Source of the DNA: Acanthaster planci
Lineage: Eukaryota; Echinodermata; Asteroidea; Valvatida; Acanthasteridae
Assembly (NCBI RefSeq): GCF_001949145.1
Contig: NW_019091432.1
Span: 112,800-176,799, forward strand
Direction of reading: 5' to 3'
Length of the DNA stretch: 64,000 nucleotides
The translations under genes were made by a program, and so were the position numbers. Below are positions 52,017 through 62,130 of the stretch, in pieces. Within the stretch, counting starts at the first letter, position 1, and the number at the start of each line of letters is the position of its first letter. The notes below the pieces were generated by a model that ran no database searches, was not told where the DNA came from, and worked only from the letters and a program-made list of their open reading frames with translations.

Positions 52017-53301
52017 CAGGGTGTATCAAAAAAAGTATACAGTCAGAAAATTAACTGCAAAATAAAATCTTGCTTGGTTTTGAGTGGTCGATTTAATTTG
52101 TTGTTGGGATGTATACCAAAAGCTGGGCCTAGGCTTTGGTAGCTGTGGCCTCAGAGGGCTCGGCCTCAGTCTTGGCCTCGGAGGTTTTGGCCTTGACCTA
52201 CAACACTGCTGTGCTGTCTTCGTAATGGACTTGGGTTACCCTCTGCTACACTCAATAGAATAAGTCACTTGGATTTACGCTTCCACCCCTACCAAATGGT
52301 TAAACGACACCAGCTTCTTCCACATGATCATCAGCGACAGTTACAGTTTTTCCAGTGGCTCCTTGGCCAACAAGCACGCTTCCATGAAGATTTGATTATT
52401 GGAGACAAGACAGGATTTGCCTTAAACGCTTCTGCGAGTACCCACAACATCAGAGAATATCGTCCCCATGGCCAGCGACCACTTGATTTTGACTATCAAC
52501 GCAGTGATGACAGACATAAGCTGACAGTTTGGGTAGGTTTGATTGGGAACGGAAACATTATTGGTCCATTCTCCTTTCGCAACAACATGAATGGTGACAT
52601 GTACTTACAAATGATCAATGCCAATATCATTCCAGTCATTGATCAAATACCTCGTTATCGTCGCCAAAGAAATGGATTGTTTCAAAGGGCTTGGTGGACA
52701 TAGGATGGTACTCCACCACACAGGAGGAGAACGGTTACAGAGCACCTGACAGAACTGTTTGATAACCGTGTGATTGCATTGCATCGGCCTGTGGAATGGC
52801 CACCGAGATCAACCGAACATGACGCCATTGGACTTTTTCCTGTGGGGACATTTGAAGTCCAAGGTATTTGTTTCTCCACCAGTGCACCTGGATGACCTTG
52901 AAGGAAGGATCACTGCTGAGATCAATGCTCTTAGGCAAAACAGAGCAATAATCAGGCGTGCTGTCTCCGACATACTGAGAAGGGCATGAATCTGTGTGGA
53001 ACGAAATGGTGGTTACGTGGAGGACTAAATGGGTTAAGTAAATTATATTTCTGAAAGCACACTTCATACATGGACTTTTGATCCAACTCTAAACAAAGCA
53101 AGTGTTTGTGCAAGCCATTTTTTGAGTGATTTAGGAAAATAGCTCCTAGTCACTCAGGCATGAAAATCTGTTCATGATCACAAGTTTAATAACAGCATGA
53201 TACTCTATCAACCCATGTAGGAGAAAAGAATCTCGAAAAATGTTCACATTTTTATTTTGCAGTTAATTTTTTGACTGTATACTTTTTGTTGATACATCCT
53301 G
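52017..53301 (+). mobile_element. Tc1/mariner-type transposon, decayed (1285 bp)
   Basis: Terminal inverted repeats of about 50 bp lie at 52017-52066 (CAGGGTGTATCAAAAAAAGT..) and 53252-53301 (its near-complement, ending GATACATCCTG). Each is flanked by TA (52015-52016 and 53302-53303), the target duplication of this superfamily. Between them lies a broken DDE transposase. The insertion sits in the right arm of the giant inverted repeat, with no counterpart in the left arm. Confidence 0.92.
52269..52989 (+). pseudogene. Broken DDE transposase of the mariner-type element
   Basis: One frame (52269-52703) reads like the catalytic core of an IS630/Tc1/mariner transposase: LHPYQ-like opening, LQFFQWLL, IIGDKTGFALN (first catalytic Asp kept), HKLTVWVGLIGNGNIIGPF and YLQMINANIIP. 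It ends in a TAG codon just where the second Asp block (DGTPPHRR) begins. The tail resumes in another frame as NMTPLDFFLWGHLKSKVF and IRRAVSDIL (to 52989). One stop codon and at least one frameshift therefore break it. The N-terminal DNA-binding region is not readable. It is non-functional as it stands. Confidence 0.88.
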
Positions 53302-54915
53302 TATATCAAATCTTGTCCCTTTTACAATGTCCAGTGTTATGAGATCACCATGGGAGGGTGAATTCTAACACACATCTTTCCATACAGGGAAAGGGAAAGT
53401 TGAAGGAATTCCCACAACTCTGAAGTCTCAGGGAAATATGTCATACATAAAGGTTATTGATAATGCAGCACACAATGATTGAACACTGGCACGAGAACAC
53501 ATGCAGCTCTACCAAGACACTTGGAAGGTACTGGGGAAAATCAGAGAAATGTCCCACCGGGGTTGCTTCGGGATAAAAGACTGCATGTCACTTGAATAAT
53601 CATAAGTTGAAATGATTACCTTGAAAGTTGCATTTTAACATCTGTACCTTTATCACATCGTTCTTTTACTTCTTTTTAGCATATGGAGGTTGGATAATAC
53701 TAACATTTGCTGGACTGTTGATGGCCACAAACCTTATTTTTGCCTGCTATTTGCAAGGGAATTTTTCTTCAAATTTAAAGAAAAATGTTTGGAGGGTTTT
53801 GGTCATTTTAATATAAACTGTGTGCATGTCCTGAAGTCAGCTGCAGAAGAAAATGGACGAGTTATTAACATGGGGGCCCACTAAAATACTTGGCGTAGAT
53901 CAGAAACTCAGTAAAAGTGTGAAACCTTTCTGAAGTCATTTTGGCCAAGAACCCTCTTTCAGGTGTCACATTGATTTATGAGATGGATATTGAAAGAATC
54001 TTTCCACCCACATAACAAGAAAAAACATGCTTGAACTTAATGGGTGTTGTTTTCAGAAAGGTACACCAACAGAAACTGATATTACATATACATGTACCTT
54101 TACTTTCTGACTTGGAATTCGGTTGGTAACCTCTGCAAGCACAGTTGTCTCCATGGCAATGGAGGATGTCAGTGTCTACCACACAGTTTACCTGCAAAGA
54201 TGAACACACAAAACATCAACTGGATACCTGGATTAGCAAGAATGACTGTCTTCAGATGACCATCTCACTCCGAGGAACCGTGTTTGCCTATCTTGGTGGT
54301 TTTACACTAGTGTAGACCGCCAGACAACTTTAATAGAGAATGGTTTTGACCAGAACAACGCTGCTTTAGCTAGAATTTGTCTAGCTGACCAGAGTTTAGG
54401 TCTAACCTGGCAGCCTAGGTAGTGCCAGATTTTCTGTTCTGGCAGCGGTCACCCACTGACCATCTGTCTGTAACATGTAAGTGAAGGTATCTTGGACAAG
54501 ACGGAAAAATTTGATGATGGATCCTGCAGTGAGCTTTGACTGTAGCATGTCCTTTCTATGTGCACGCTTTATGCTTTGTAAAGATCCAATCAATAAATGT
54601 GACAATGACACGCAACAGTTGTAGGTAAGACTTTTTGAGTGCCCTATGCTTCACCCTCAGCACAACATCGCTGCCATCAAGGAAGTTATGGGGCAACATT
54701 GCTCTAACTTTGCTTTGAAATTTCAACATAACCAGAGAGCCATAGGTGCAAAAAACAATTGCCAATATATGCCGTGTTGACTTTTAAGCATGGAAAAAAT
54801 CTCATTTTCGGGGGCCCTTAGCAATGGGTACTCTCAACACATAAAGTGAATTGTATCATGTGGCTCACTATTCGAAGCAACATTATGGAGCTACAATAAT
54901 GCAAGTAACTAGGAC

Positions 54916-57304
54916 TCGATATCCTCAGAATTCACTTCCAAAACAGTCCTTAAACTGGCTAATGCACCCACTGTAGAATTCAGTAGGAATTGGACATTCC
55001 TATGATGGCATTAAAGATTACTTACATTCAAGAAGAAAAGAGAAATTTCCCCTTCAAATCAGAAATTCTAGATTGCTCAGCTTGATTTAAAGATGTCATC
55101 TTTTTCTTACACTATTCGGACTGTATGCCAAAAAAAACAGGGAGAATGTCAAACGTCCTGATGACCAGCCGAACGGACCATTCAAAATTGAGCCTGAAGA
55201 ATGTGCACTCGTATAGCAACATCTGTTTCCTTGGCAATGCAATGTTTGGCAGCTGTGACCACCTGGTGTTGTACATCGGACGTTGTGCCACTCAGGAAAC
55301 AGTCACCCCACTGAATCCTAAGGTGGGCACATTACAGTTTAAGGCCCATTTTGGAAGTACACATGTCAACTCATACACCAACTCGTATGTGGTAAAGTCA
55401 ACTTGCACGCCGCCCAACTCATACGCCGACCAACTAGTGCAGCAACTTTGCACGCCAGGGTTTTTCCCCAAGTACAAACCTGTGTATTGACCCAATACGT
55501 ATATTTTCTTTCCTTGATCATTGCTGATAAGCAAGAAAAATGCGCGATACTCATTTTTTGATCCCCGATACGCACAATATTTGTTGGCCTACCATTACAA
55601 TAATTACACGGCAAGTAGGCTTAAGGATTTCATGGTGAAGGTCCGTCTCCAGCTCGATGCAGCTGGACCAAGCACAGCAGTAGGACTATAAAAAATTTGT
55701 GTCGCATACATACACACGTGTGTACATGCTCGACATAGTCAACCCAACACATTGCACAGTATTCAACGGCCATGTATAATGCACTCAGGCCGATGTTCCA
55801 TGAAATCCTTACCCTCGTAGTCCGTTCCATTCGTAGTCCGTTCGTGCGCACTGCCTACCACATGCAAGGTTAAAGATGCCTCAAAGCGCAATCTGACGCT
55901 TCTTGTGTGGGGAGCACAATGCTAGGCTACACCATTCACAGTGCTTGCTGCATCGACCCTATTCCTTCATCAACGTGGCAGTATATGATGAAGGCACCTG
56001 CGACAGGAACCATATTACTCATGTGACATCATGTAACCAAGAGGAATTGCGCAACACAAACTGAATCTGCTTGCCCGAAGGTACCCAGTTACTGAAAGCT
56101 TGGCAATTACATAATTCAGAGAACTGATTATATATTATATTTTTGTCTCTATTCTGATCACGGTGCTACGCAGCCCTTTCATATTGCTTCGGTTTTCACT
56201 TCAACACTACTACCCATCTCCTATTCACTTTAAGATACTACTAGTTGACGGGGGCCATCGCGGAACCAGTCTACGTGCAACATGCACCACGACTGGGCCA
56301 GGTCAGAGCACGCAATCATGACAGAAAAAGTACAGTAAAACTTTCAATTGGTTCTTTTTTAAGCCAATCGCGTCAGCGGGCGGCAGGGAGGAACGGTCGA
56401 AACCTAAGTAATTGAAACAGCCAACATTGAAGTAAAGACACATGTGGAATGATCTCAAGTCAAATTGTGTTTCATTTCACTGAAGTTCAACTACATGTAC
56501 ATTTTACCACAAGTGTAATGTCTTATGAACAAGTCAGGTATAACATGCTTTTTGCCTGCTTACCTCTTATTTTAGTTTACATGTATGTCACATAAACATT
56601 TATTTATATGTATTATTTTATGATGTCAATGTTTTGTCTCACTTCATATTTACAAGACAAAGCAAACTTTTTGTCAGCGCCATCTGTTTCAACTGTCCTC
56701 AGATAGTTATTAAATGCAAGAATTTACTCTCATGTCAATATAATTTTATTATATGGACATGTATCCCCTTTACATAAAAGAAACAGAACCATTGTTTTGC
56801 CAATGTGTTAAGTGTTCATATCAATGTGTTTGTGTCTGACATGTGAAGTGATATATGGAAAAGAAAAAGCAGTGGTCATTTAACAAAATTTTGCAAAATG
56901 TCCATTAAATCAGTCTCATTTTGCCAGTTAAAAAAAGCAACTGAAAAGCTCAGGAAATGCTCTAGAATGCACCAGCAAGCATGTAGAGTCCACAAACACC
57001 ACGCCGTGGCTTCGCAATTGTTAGTGAACCACAACAAATGCCAAAAACATTTTGGAAAGTCCTGGGGAGAACCCTGCACGCTCTCAGTTTTAGTCTGACC
57101 CCTGAAGTCGAATGACTGGAAAATGATGCTTTTTTACTAAATAGTCTGATGCATAAAGAAAATCTCCCTTCAGAACTACATGTACAAATTTCAGAAAATA
57201 ATCAGTATTCAACAAACAGCATCAACCAAATTTAATCAAAATTTAATCAAGTACAAGACTAAGCCACTTATTTTGTGTGGTGCCTTGTCATTGGTAAGTT
57301 AATG
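54916..57304. other. Intergenic region between the giant palindrome and the piggyBac-like element
   Basis: Apart from a repeat array at 55366-55456 I find no gene. The open stretch 55125-55490 (plus) runs through that array and is not protein-like. The stretch 56880-57100 has short open frames on both strands without a recognisable domain. Confidence 0.4.
55366..55456 (+). repeat. Array of degenerate CAACTCATACGCCGAC-type units (period about 16 bp)
   Basis: Variants of CAACTCATAC, AACTCGTATG, CAACTTGCACGCCGCC, CAACTCATACGCCGAC and CAACTAGTGC follow each other. Two neighbouring units are exactly 16 bp and others are 13-19 bp. The unit resembles in layout, but not in full sequence, the 16-bp unit at 39348-39475. 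Only one array is seen. Confidence 0.55.
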
Positions 57305-57308
57305 TTAA

Positions 57309-57892
57309 CCACTTGCTGCCGGGGGGACCCGTTTTCAAGCACGTAGACTTTATACACGGAGCCCTGGAACCGATGTGGGACAAAGGGAACTGGGCCTTGT
57401 AACAAAAGACCGTACTTGGAACAAAAGACCAGGCTGCTGGGCATTACCAACATTCTTTCACTCTCAATAGCAGAGATAATCCAGCCTTGTTTTGAAACAG
57501 TATACCACGGTTTGGGGCATTTAGAGCGAGCGGATTACCACCGAGGACAAAAGCACTCCACCGCTGCGGTACTGAGCCACACAGCCCGGCTGCACACTAA
57601 TCTGGCCACTATTGAAAAGAGGTCAGCAGCGCACTGTGCCAGGTTCGTGAACAAAAGAAAGCTATATAACGCCGCACAATTCGGGCTCTTTTTACAAGGC
57701 TGCAGGCCTGGCTGAAATACTCAGGCAGCAATAGATTTTGTCTGTCTAGAGTGGCCACCAGACAGTAATTCATGTGGGTGTAAACGTCCATTAATTGAAA
57801 TGATGAATTTTTGAAGAATTTTGAAAACTAAAAATCATGGAAAAGTCCCAATTATGTGCACTGCATTTTTCAAACCACCCGGCAGCAAGTGG
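57309..57892. mobile_element. piggyBac-like miniature element (584 bp)
   Basis: The ends are CCACTTGCTGCCGGG (left) and CCCGGCAGCAAGTGG (right), exact complements over 15 bp. Each is flanked by TTAA (57305-57308 and 57893-57896), the invariant target site of piggyBac elements. There is no transposase; the interior open frames are short and unlike any family I know. Confidence 0.85.
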
Positions 57893-58685
57893 TTAAACCA
57901 TTAAAAAGCATTGATACACACAACAGCACACATTCTACCAGTAGAAGACCGATGGGTGTCAAATCGGGGGAAAAATCCAACACATTATTGAGGGCTACGG
58001 CAACACAACGGCACACATCCTCACACTTACCATAATTATCATACTGATGTGACAACACAATTTGGGGTACAATCATGGGTAGGTCCATTGGTGCACCACG
58101 TCTACTCCCTGAATTTTTGAGGCCTTCTTCGTGTGCCTCACAGATGCAACTTTTCATTGTTTTATAATGTTATGGGATTCTGAAAGTGCTTACTCTGTCT
58201 AAAACTGTCTAAATGTGCTGATTGTTCGTAGAGGCGAGGCAATATCATGAGTAAAAAGTCTGATTTTTGCCAAAACTTGCACAAAGACGGTCCAAAAAAC
58301 CATCACTGCTACATGTACATGTACGCATTGACAAGATATTTTTTGTGGTATGGACGCTTTCAGGGGAAGATTTAATTGAAACAGTGCAGTATTAGACAGA
58401 GTAAACAGGCACATTCAGAATATCATAACGTTACAAAGCAATGAAAAGTTGCATCTGTGAGGCACACAGAGAGTGTCTCACAAATCCTGGGAGTACACCA
58501 CGTCAGCGCACAAGTTGGCACGCGTACCAGTTGACCAGCCACCAATTTGTAGAGTTCCAGTTACTCGGACCAATCCTGCATACATGTACAACAGAAATGA
58601 TAGATAGGCAATACAAATAATGAAATATGAACATGACATGACCAACATGTCACAGTCGAGTGATGGTTGTTGCCGCTTTACAGTC

Positions 58686-59930
58686 AATTCGCCCCATTTC
58701 CACGTTGCCCCTAACCACTTCGCCCAATACCTACATCGCCTCATCTCCCTATCCGCACTTTTTTCCGATTTCAACTTGGCCCCGTCCGTACTCGAGTGTG
58801 TTACAAGCACAAGCCTCTTCAAAAAATTGGTCAAGAGAGGAGTTCCACATACGGCATGGAGTTGCACATGTACATAAAAACTCTACGGCATTCACTCAAT
58901 TAATGTCGACTACGCTGTCCATGGTGAATTGGTTGGATTAGCATTGAATTTGTTTCTCATCCTCTTTAAGTTTATTTCAAAGCAATACACACTGTTCTGG
59001 TAATTGTCGATGCATCAACAGACAGGTGCCCGGGCACGAATAAACCTTCGCACACCGCTGCAGGAAACTTTGTGGAAACATGCTCACTTCAAGAACGAGC
59101 AAAACAACCTGAAATTAAACTCACAGAAAATAAACACACTATAAAGATACAAGGTTCTGTGGTTTAACTTGAAGAAATCTTGCAACATCAATGTTTTTTC
59201 AATGTGTGAAGTCATGTACACCATCCCCATGGGATGAATAGACTGGTTGCCACACTCATGCATTCTCTTACACAGGTGCAGTGCAGCGGGAACCAGCGCT
59301 TTGCTCACATTTTCACCACGGCGACAAGTAAACACAAAACTTTTTTTTTCTAACTTGCCAAAAAAATTTTTAGGGTCTCACCAAAAAATTGGGGTCCAGC
59401 AGTAGGGAAATTGGAATCATTGTTTCGGCCTTTGAAATTTGGATTCTCCAATTGTTATTTGTGTACTTAAACGTCGATGGGCACAATTACAGAATACCCA
59501 GCCACTCACCTTGCCCACCCCGTAGCCATGGAAACGGAGTCAAGCTTCCATCCACAAGGCCCACTTCATATCCCTGTATCCATTTAGCCACTCCCCAGGA
59601 GCCACATTGGACTTAAAAAAATTTTAGTCTTCCCCTAGTGAGTTGCATGCAAGTGAGTGCTTCATTCTCAAAAAATGACTTCAATGCTATACACAACACA
59701 TACCTTGACGCAAGGATAACCTACAGGTTGAACAACCTCCACTCAACTATGTAGCCATGGATTTTTAGGGGTTATTTTTGCGTAGCGGGGTATTTTGCTA
59801 CTCCTGTCGATGTTTTCACGTGTTCAAGTTGTTGCATCTAGGCCTATGTCTCTGTCACTGAAGAACAGAATGAAAGATAATCAATGGGGCGATGTGGAAA
59901 TGGGGCGAAGTGGTTAGGGATAAGGTGACC
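58686..59930. mobile_element. Foldback-type element with GGGGCGAAGTGGTTAG arrays at both ends
   Basis: The left array (about 58686-58795) reads CGCCCCATTTCCACGT, TGCCCCTAACCACTT, CGCCCAATACCTACAT, CGCCTCATCTCCCTAT, with units of about 16 bp. The right array (59884-59930) is in reverse complement, GGGGCGATGTGGAAAT then GGGGCGAAGTGGTTAG, also 16 bp apart. CCCTAACCACTTCGCCC occurs in both orientations. No coding content was recognised between them. Confidence 0.65.
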
Positions 59931-60021
59931 GACACCCATATAGATGTGTGGCTAAGGTAGGATAGAGTGGTAGCAAGTGTTCGTGCCAGCGCCACACAAG
60001 GTGGTCGTGTCAAAGCCCCAT

Positions 60022-60579
60022 AGATGTTGCCTACGGTACGCTGCGCTCCCCTACAGCCACATGCCCATATAACGAATTTTTGTTGACTTTTTCAAGCGCT
60101 TCGAAAAGAAAGCATTTTCACAATTGGAGTTGCTCGATGTACGCTATACCCTCTCCGCTTCTAAATCAATCCTTCACTACGTAATCTTACCTCTACTTTT
60201 CGAGAAATTTGCAGCTAACTTTTGAACTTCATACGTTCGTGTATATTGACATTGACAACTCGAGTCATCATGGCGTCAAGTTTGTGACCCCTAAACCATG
60301 ACCTCACATTATACAAATACAACACCAGGAGTTAAGGGGGACGGCTAGTTCCTGTTTACCCACGCACAGGCAGTTTAGGCCTGATGTTTGACGTTATGAT
60401 GATTTGAGCTGTCAACGTCAATGTGCACGAATGTATGGCATACATCAAGCAATTCCAATTGTGAAAATGCTGTCATTTCGAAGCACTTGAAAAAGTCAAC
60501 AAAAATTTGGTAGGTCTAGACCTACATGCATGTTATGGGCATGTGGCTAGTAGTGGGAGCGCAGCGTGTAGGCCACATT
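60022..60579. repeat. Imperfect palindrome of about 270-bp arms
   Basis: Left-arm words (CGCTGCGCTCCC, GCCACATGCCCATA, GTTGACTTTTTCAAG, TCATCATGGCGTCAA) recur in reverse complement in mirrored order on the right (TTGACGTTATGATGA, CTTGAAAAAGTCAAC, TATGGGCATGTGGC, GGGAGCGCAGCG). The centre is near 60330. The right arm stops exactly where the Harbinger-like element begins (60580). Confidence 0.75.
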
Positions 60580-61049
60580 GGTTGAGTTAGGGCGGCCTGT
60601 TTTCTTGACACAGGTTTCTTGTTCTCACGCTCGAACGGCAGGAATATTACTCAAGAACACTGTTCTCGGAACAGGATCACACATCACCTCCTCCTCAGGG
60701 TTTTACAGGAAAACACGGAAAAACTCATGAGATTCTGATTTTTGAACAGCTGCAAAAGTAGAGAGATGGCTTTCAAAGCCATAGAAAATGGAAAGTTTTG
60801 CAAAATTAACATTAATTATTTTCCGTAACACAGAAATGAACATTCCTGTTTATATAGAAAAAAATTCAGCCCATCCAAGTATTAACTCTCAAATAACGTA
60901 GCCTACATGGACGCCGCCACGTTGAATGTTGCTTGTCACTAACTACCAGCGGTAACCAGTTGTTTGTTCCCGGCGTCCAAGCGGCCGACCCACGAACAAC
61001 AAATCGAACTGTTTGTGAACATACGGGAACAAGCCGCCCGAACTCGGCC
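60580..61049. mobile_element. Harbinger-like miniature element (copy 2, 470 bp, complete)
   Basis: The left end is GGTTGAGTTAGGGCGGCCTG. The right end, in complement, is GGCCGAGTTCGGGCGGC. Both are flanked by ATT (60577-60579 and 61050-61052). It is homologous to copy 1 at 13809-14293 at both ends, and shares TCTTGACACAGG-like and GTTCGATTTGTTGTTC inner motifs. No ORF is present. Confidence 0.82.
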
Positions 61050-61300
61050 ATTGATATCAATGAGGCTAGTCATGTCGGGTCCGCGACTTTGCCCTCGCTA
61101 TTGTGCAAACCGTTTACTTTACCTGCAGAATATCTCCACACTGGTTGAAGACACTGTTACATTCTCCAGCAATCTGCATCAATTCTCAATTTTAGGCACG
61201 TGTTTCTCGAAACTATAAAACTTGAAATCAAGTAGTCACCTGGCCTCAACATGCACATCCAACGACATCCGCTCATGTCTGCACGTCGCGCGAACAAACA

Positions 61301-61570
61301 GCGCCCTCCATTGACCATTGATCTTATTGATATAGCGCCCTCTATTGACTTAATAAATAGCGCCCTCTATTGATATAGTATGCAGCGCCCTCTACTGACA
61401 GAGACTAATTAGGGTTTTAAAAAATGCATTGTAGGGCGCCCTCTGCAGAGTCTAAAAACCGAGAGGCAAAACTGCATAGCGCCCTCTTTTATCTACAGCC
61501 CGATAAATTGATAAGTAAAGGGCGCCCTCTGCGCCTAAACAATTCATTTAAAAATGTATCACGCCCTCTC
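61301..61570 (+). promoter_or_regulatory. Cluster of eight GCGCCCTCT motifs (CTCF-core-like)
   Basis: Same-orientation motifs start at 61301, 61335, 61360, 61385, 61436, 61479, 61522 and 61561 (the last has A in place of G). Several continue as GCGCCCTCTATTGA or GCGCCCTCTACTGA. Against the animal CTCF core read on this strand (SYGCCMYCTRSTGG), the copy at 61385 matches 13 of 14 positions. The function is inferred; the motif also belongs to dispersed repeats in such genomes. Confidence 0.5.
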
Positions 61571-62050
61571 CAAGAAATCTGGGAAAAGTAATGGTCATAA
61601 TATTAGTGCTATAACTAGGGAGAATACATGATCCCCCGTTGCCCCATCCCGTTTGAATTTTGACTGAATAAAACCTGTTCGCAGTTCGTTTGCTTTCAGT
61701 GCCCCTAATTCTCCCTAGATGCTCTCGAATTTACCCCGGTTACGCCATTGTCAAAGTTAAATCCCATCCCCTGACAGCCTCCGGACAGAAATAAGTCTGC
61801 CTGCCTCCCCTCCAGGTCTGTCTGCCCCCCTGCCCAACGGAAAACCTGCCCCCTTTGAAAAATATGCCCCCTCATGACATCACAAACCTGTCTCCTCCAG
61901 GTTATTGTATCTCCTTCAGTTATTTTTTATTCCTCTGGCTTTTCCATGCACTGAAAAGTTCACATTTTGATGTAGTCAACAGAAAATCGTTTTGACACTT
62001 TTCTGCACCTTATTAATTAAGCTATGCGAATACGCATTGCCGCCTTTATT

Positions 62051-62130
62051 GGCCGAGTTCGGGCAGCGAGCTCTAGTATGTTCACGAACAGTTCGATTTG
62101 TTGTTCATGAGTCGGCTGCTCGAACTGAGT
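62051..62130. mobile_element. Left-end fragment of the Harbinger-like element (copy 3)
   Basis: GGCCGAGTTCGGGCAGC, preceded by ATT, is followed by GTATGTTCACGAACAGTTCG and TTGTTGTTCATGAGTCGGC, as in the other copies. No right end is found downstream, so it is truncated. Confidence 0.7.

Larger units (their letters stand above)
48757..54915. repeat. Right arm of the giant inverted repeat (about 6.2 kb, with insertions)
   Basis: This is the mirror copy of 43590-48065. It is longer because it contains a 1285-bp mariner-type insertion (52017-53301) and a local duplication of about 180-245 bp (49520-49700 and 49765-49980). The outer boundary near 54915 corresponds to the left boundary near 43590, where TTACT..TTATTG and TAATGTTTGC-type words still align; beyond it the flanks differ. 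Confidence 0.82.

Noticed and set aside
39348-55456. The arrays at 39.3 and 55.4 kb as the two ends of one 16-kb element around the palindrome
   Set aside because: Both arrays face the same direction and their units differ, so they do not form inverted ends.
55125-55490. 121-aa plus-strand open frame
   Set aside because: Its C-terminal half is the translated 16-bp repeat array.
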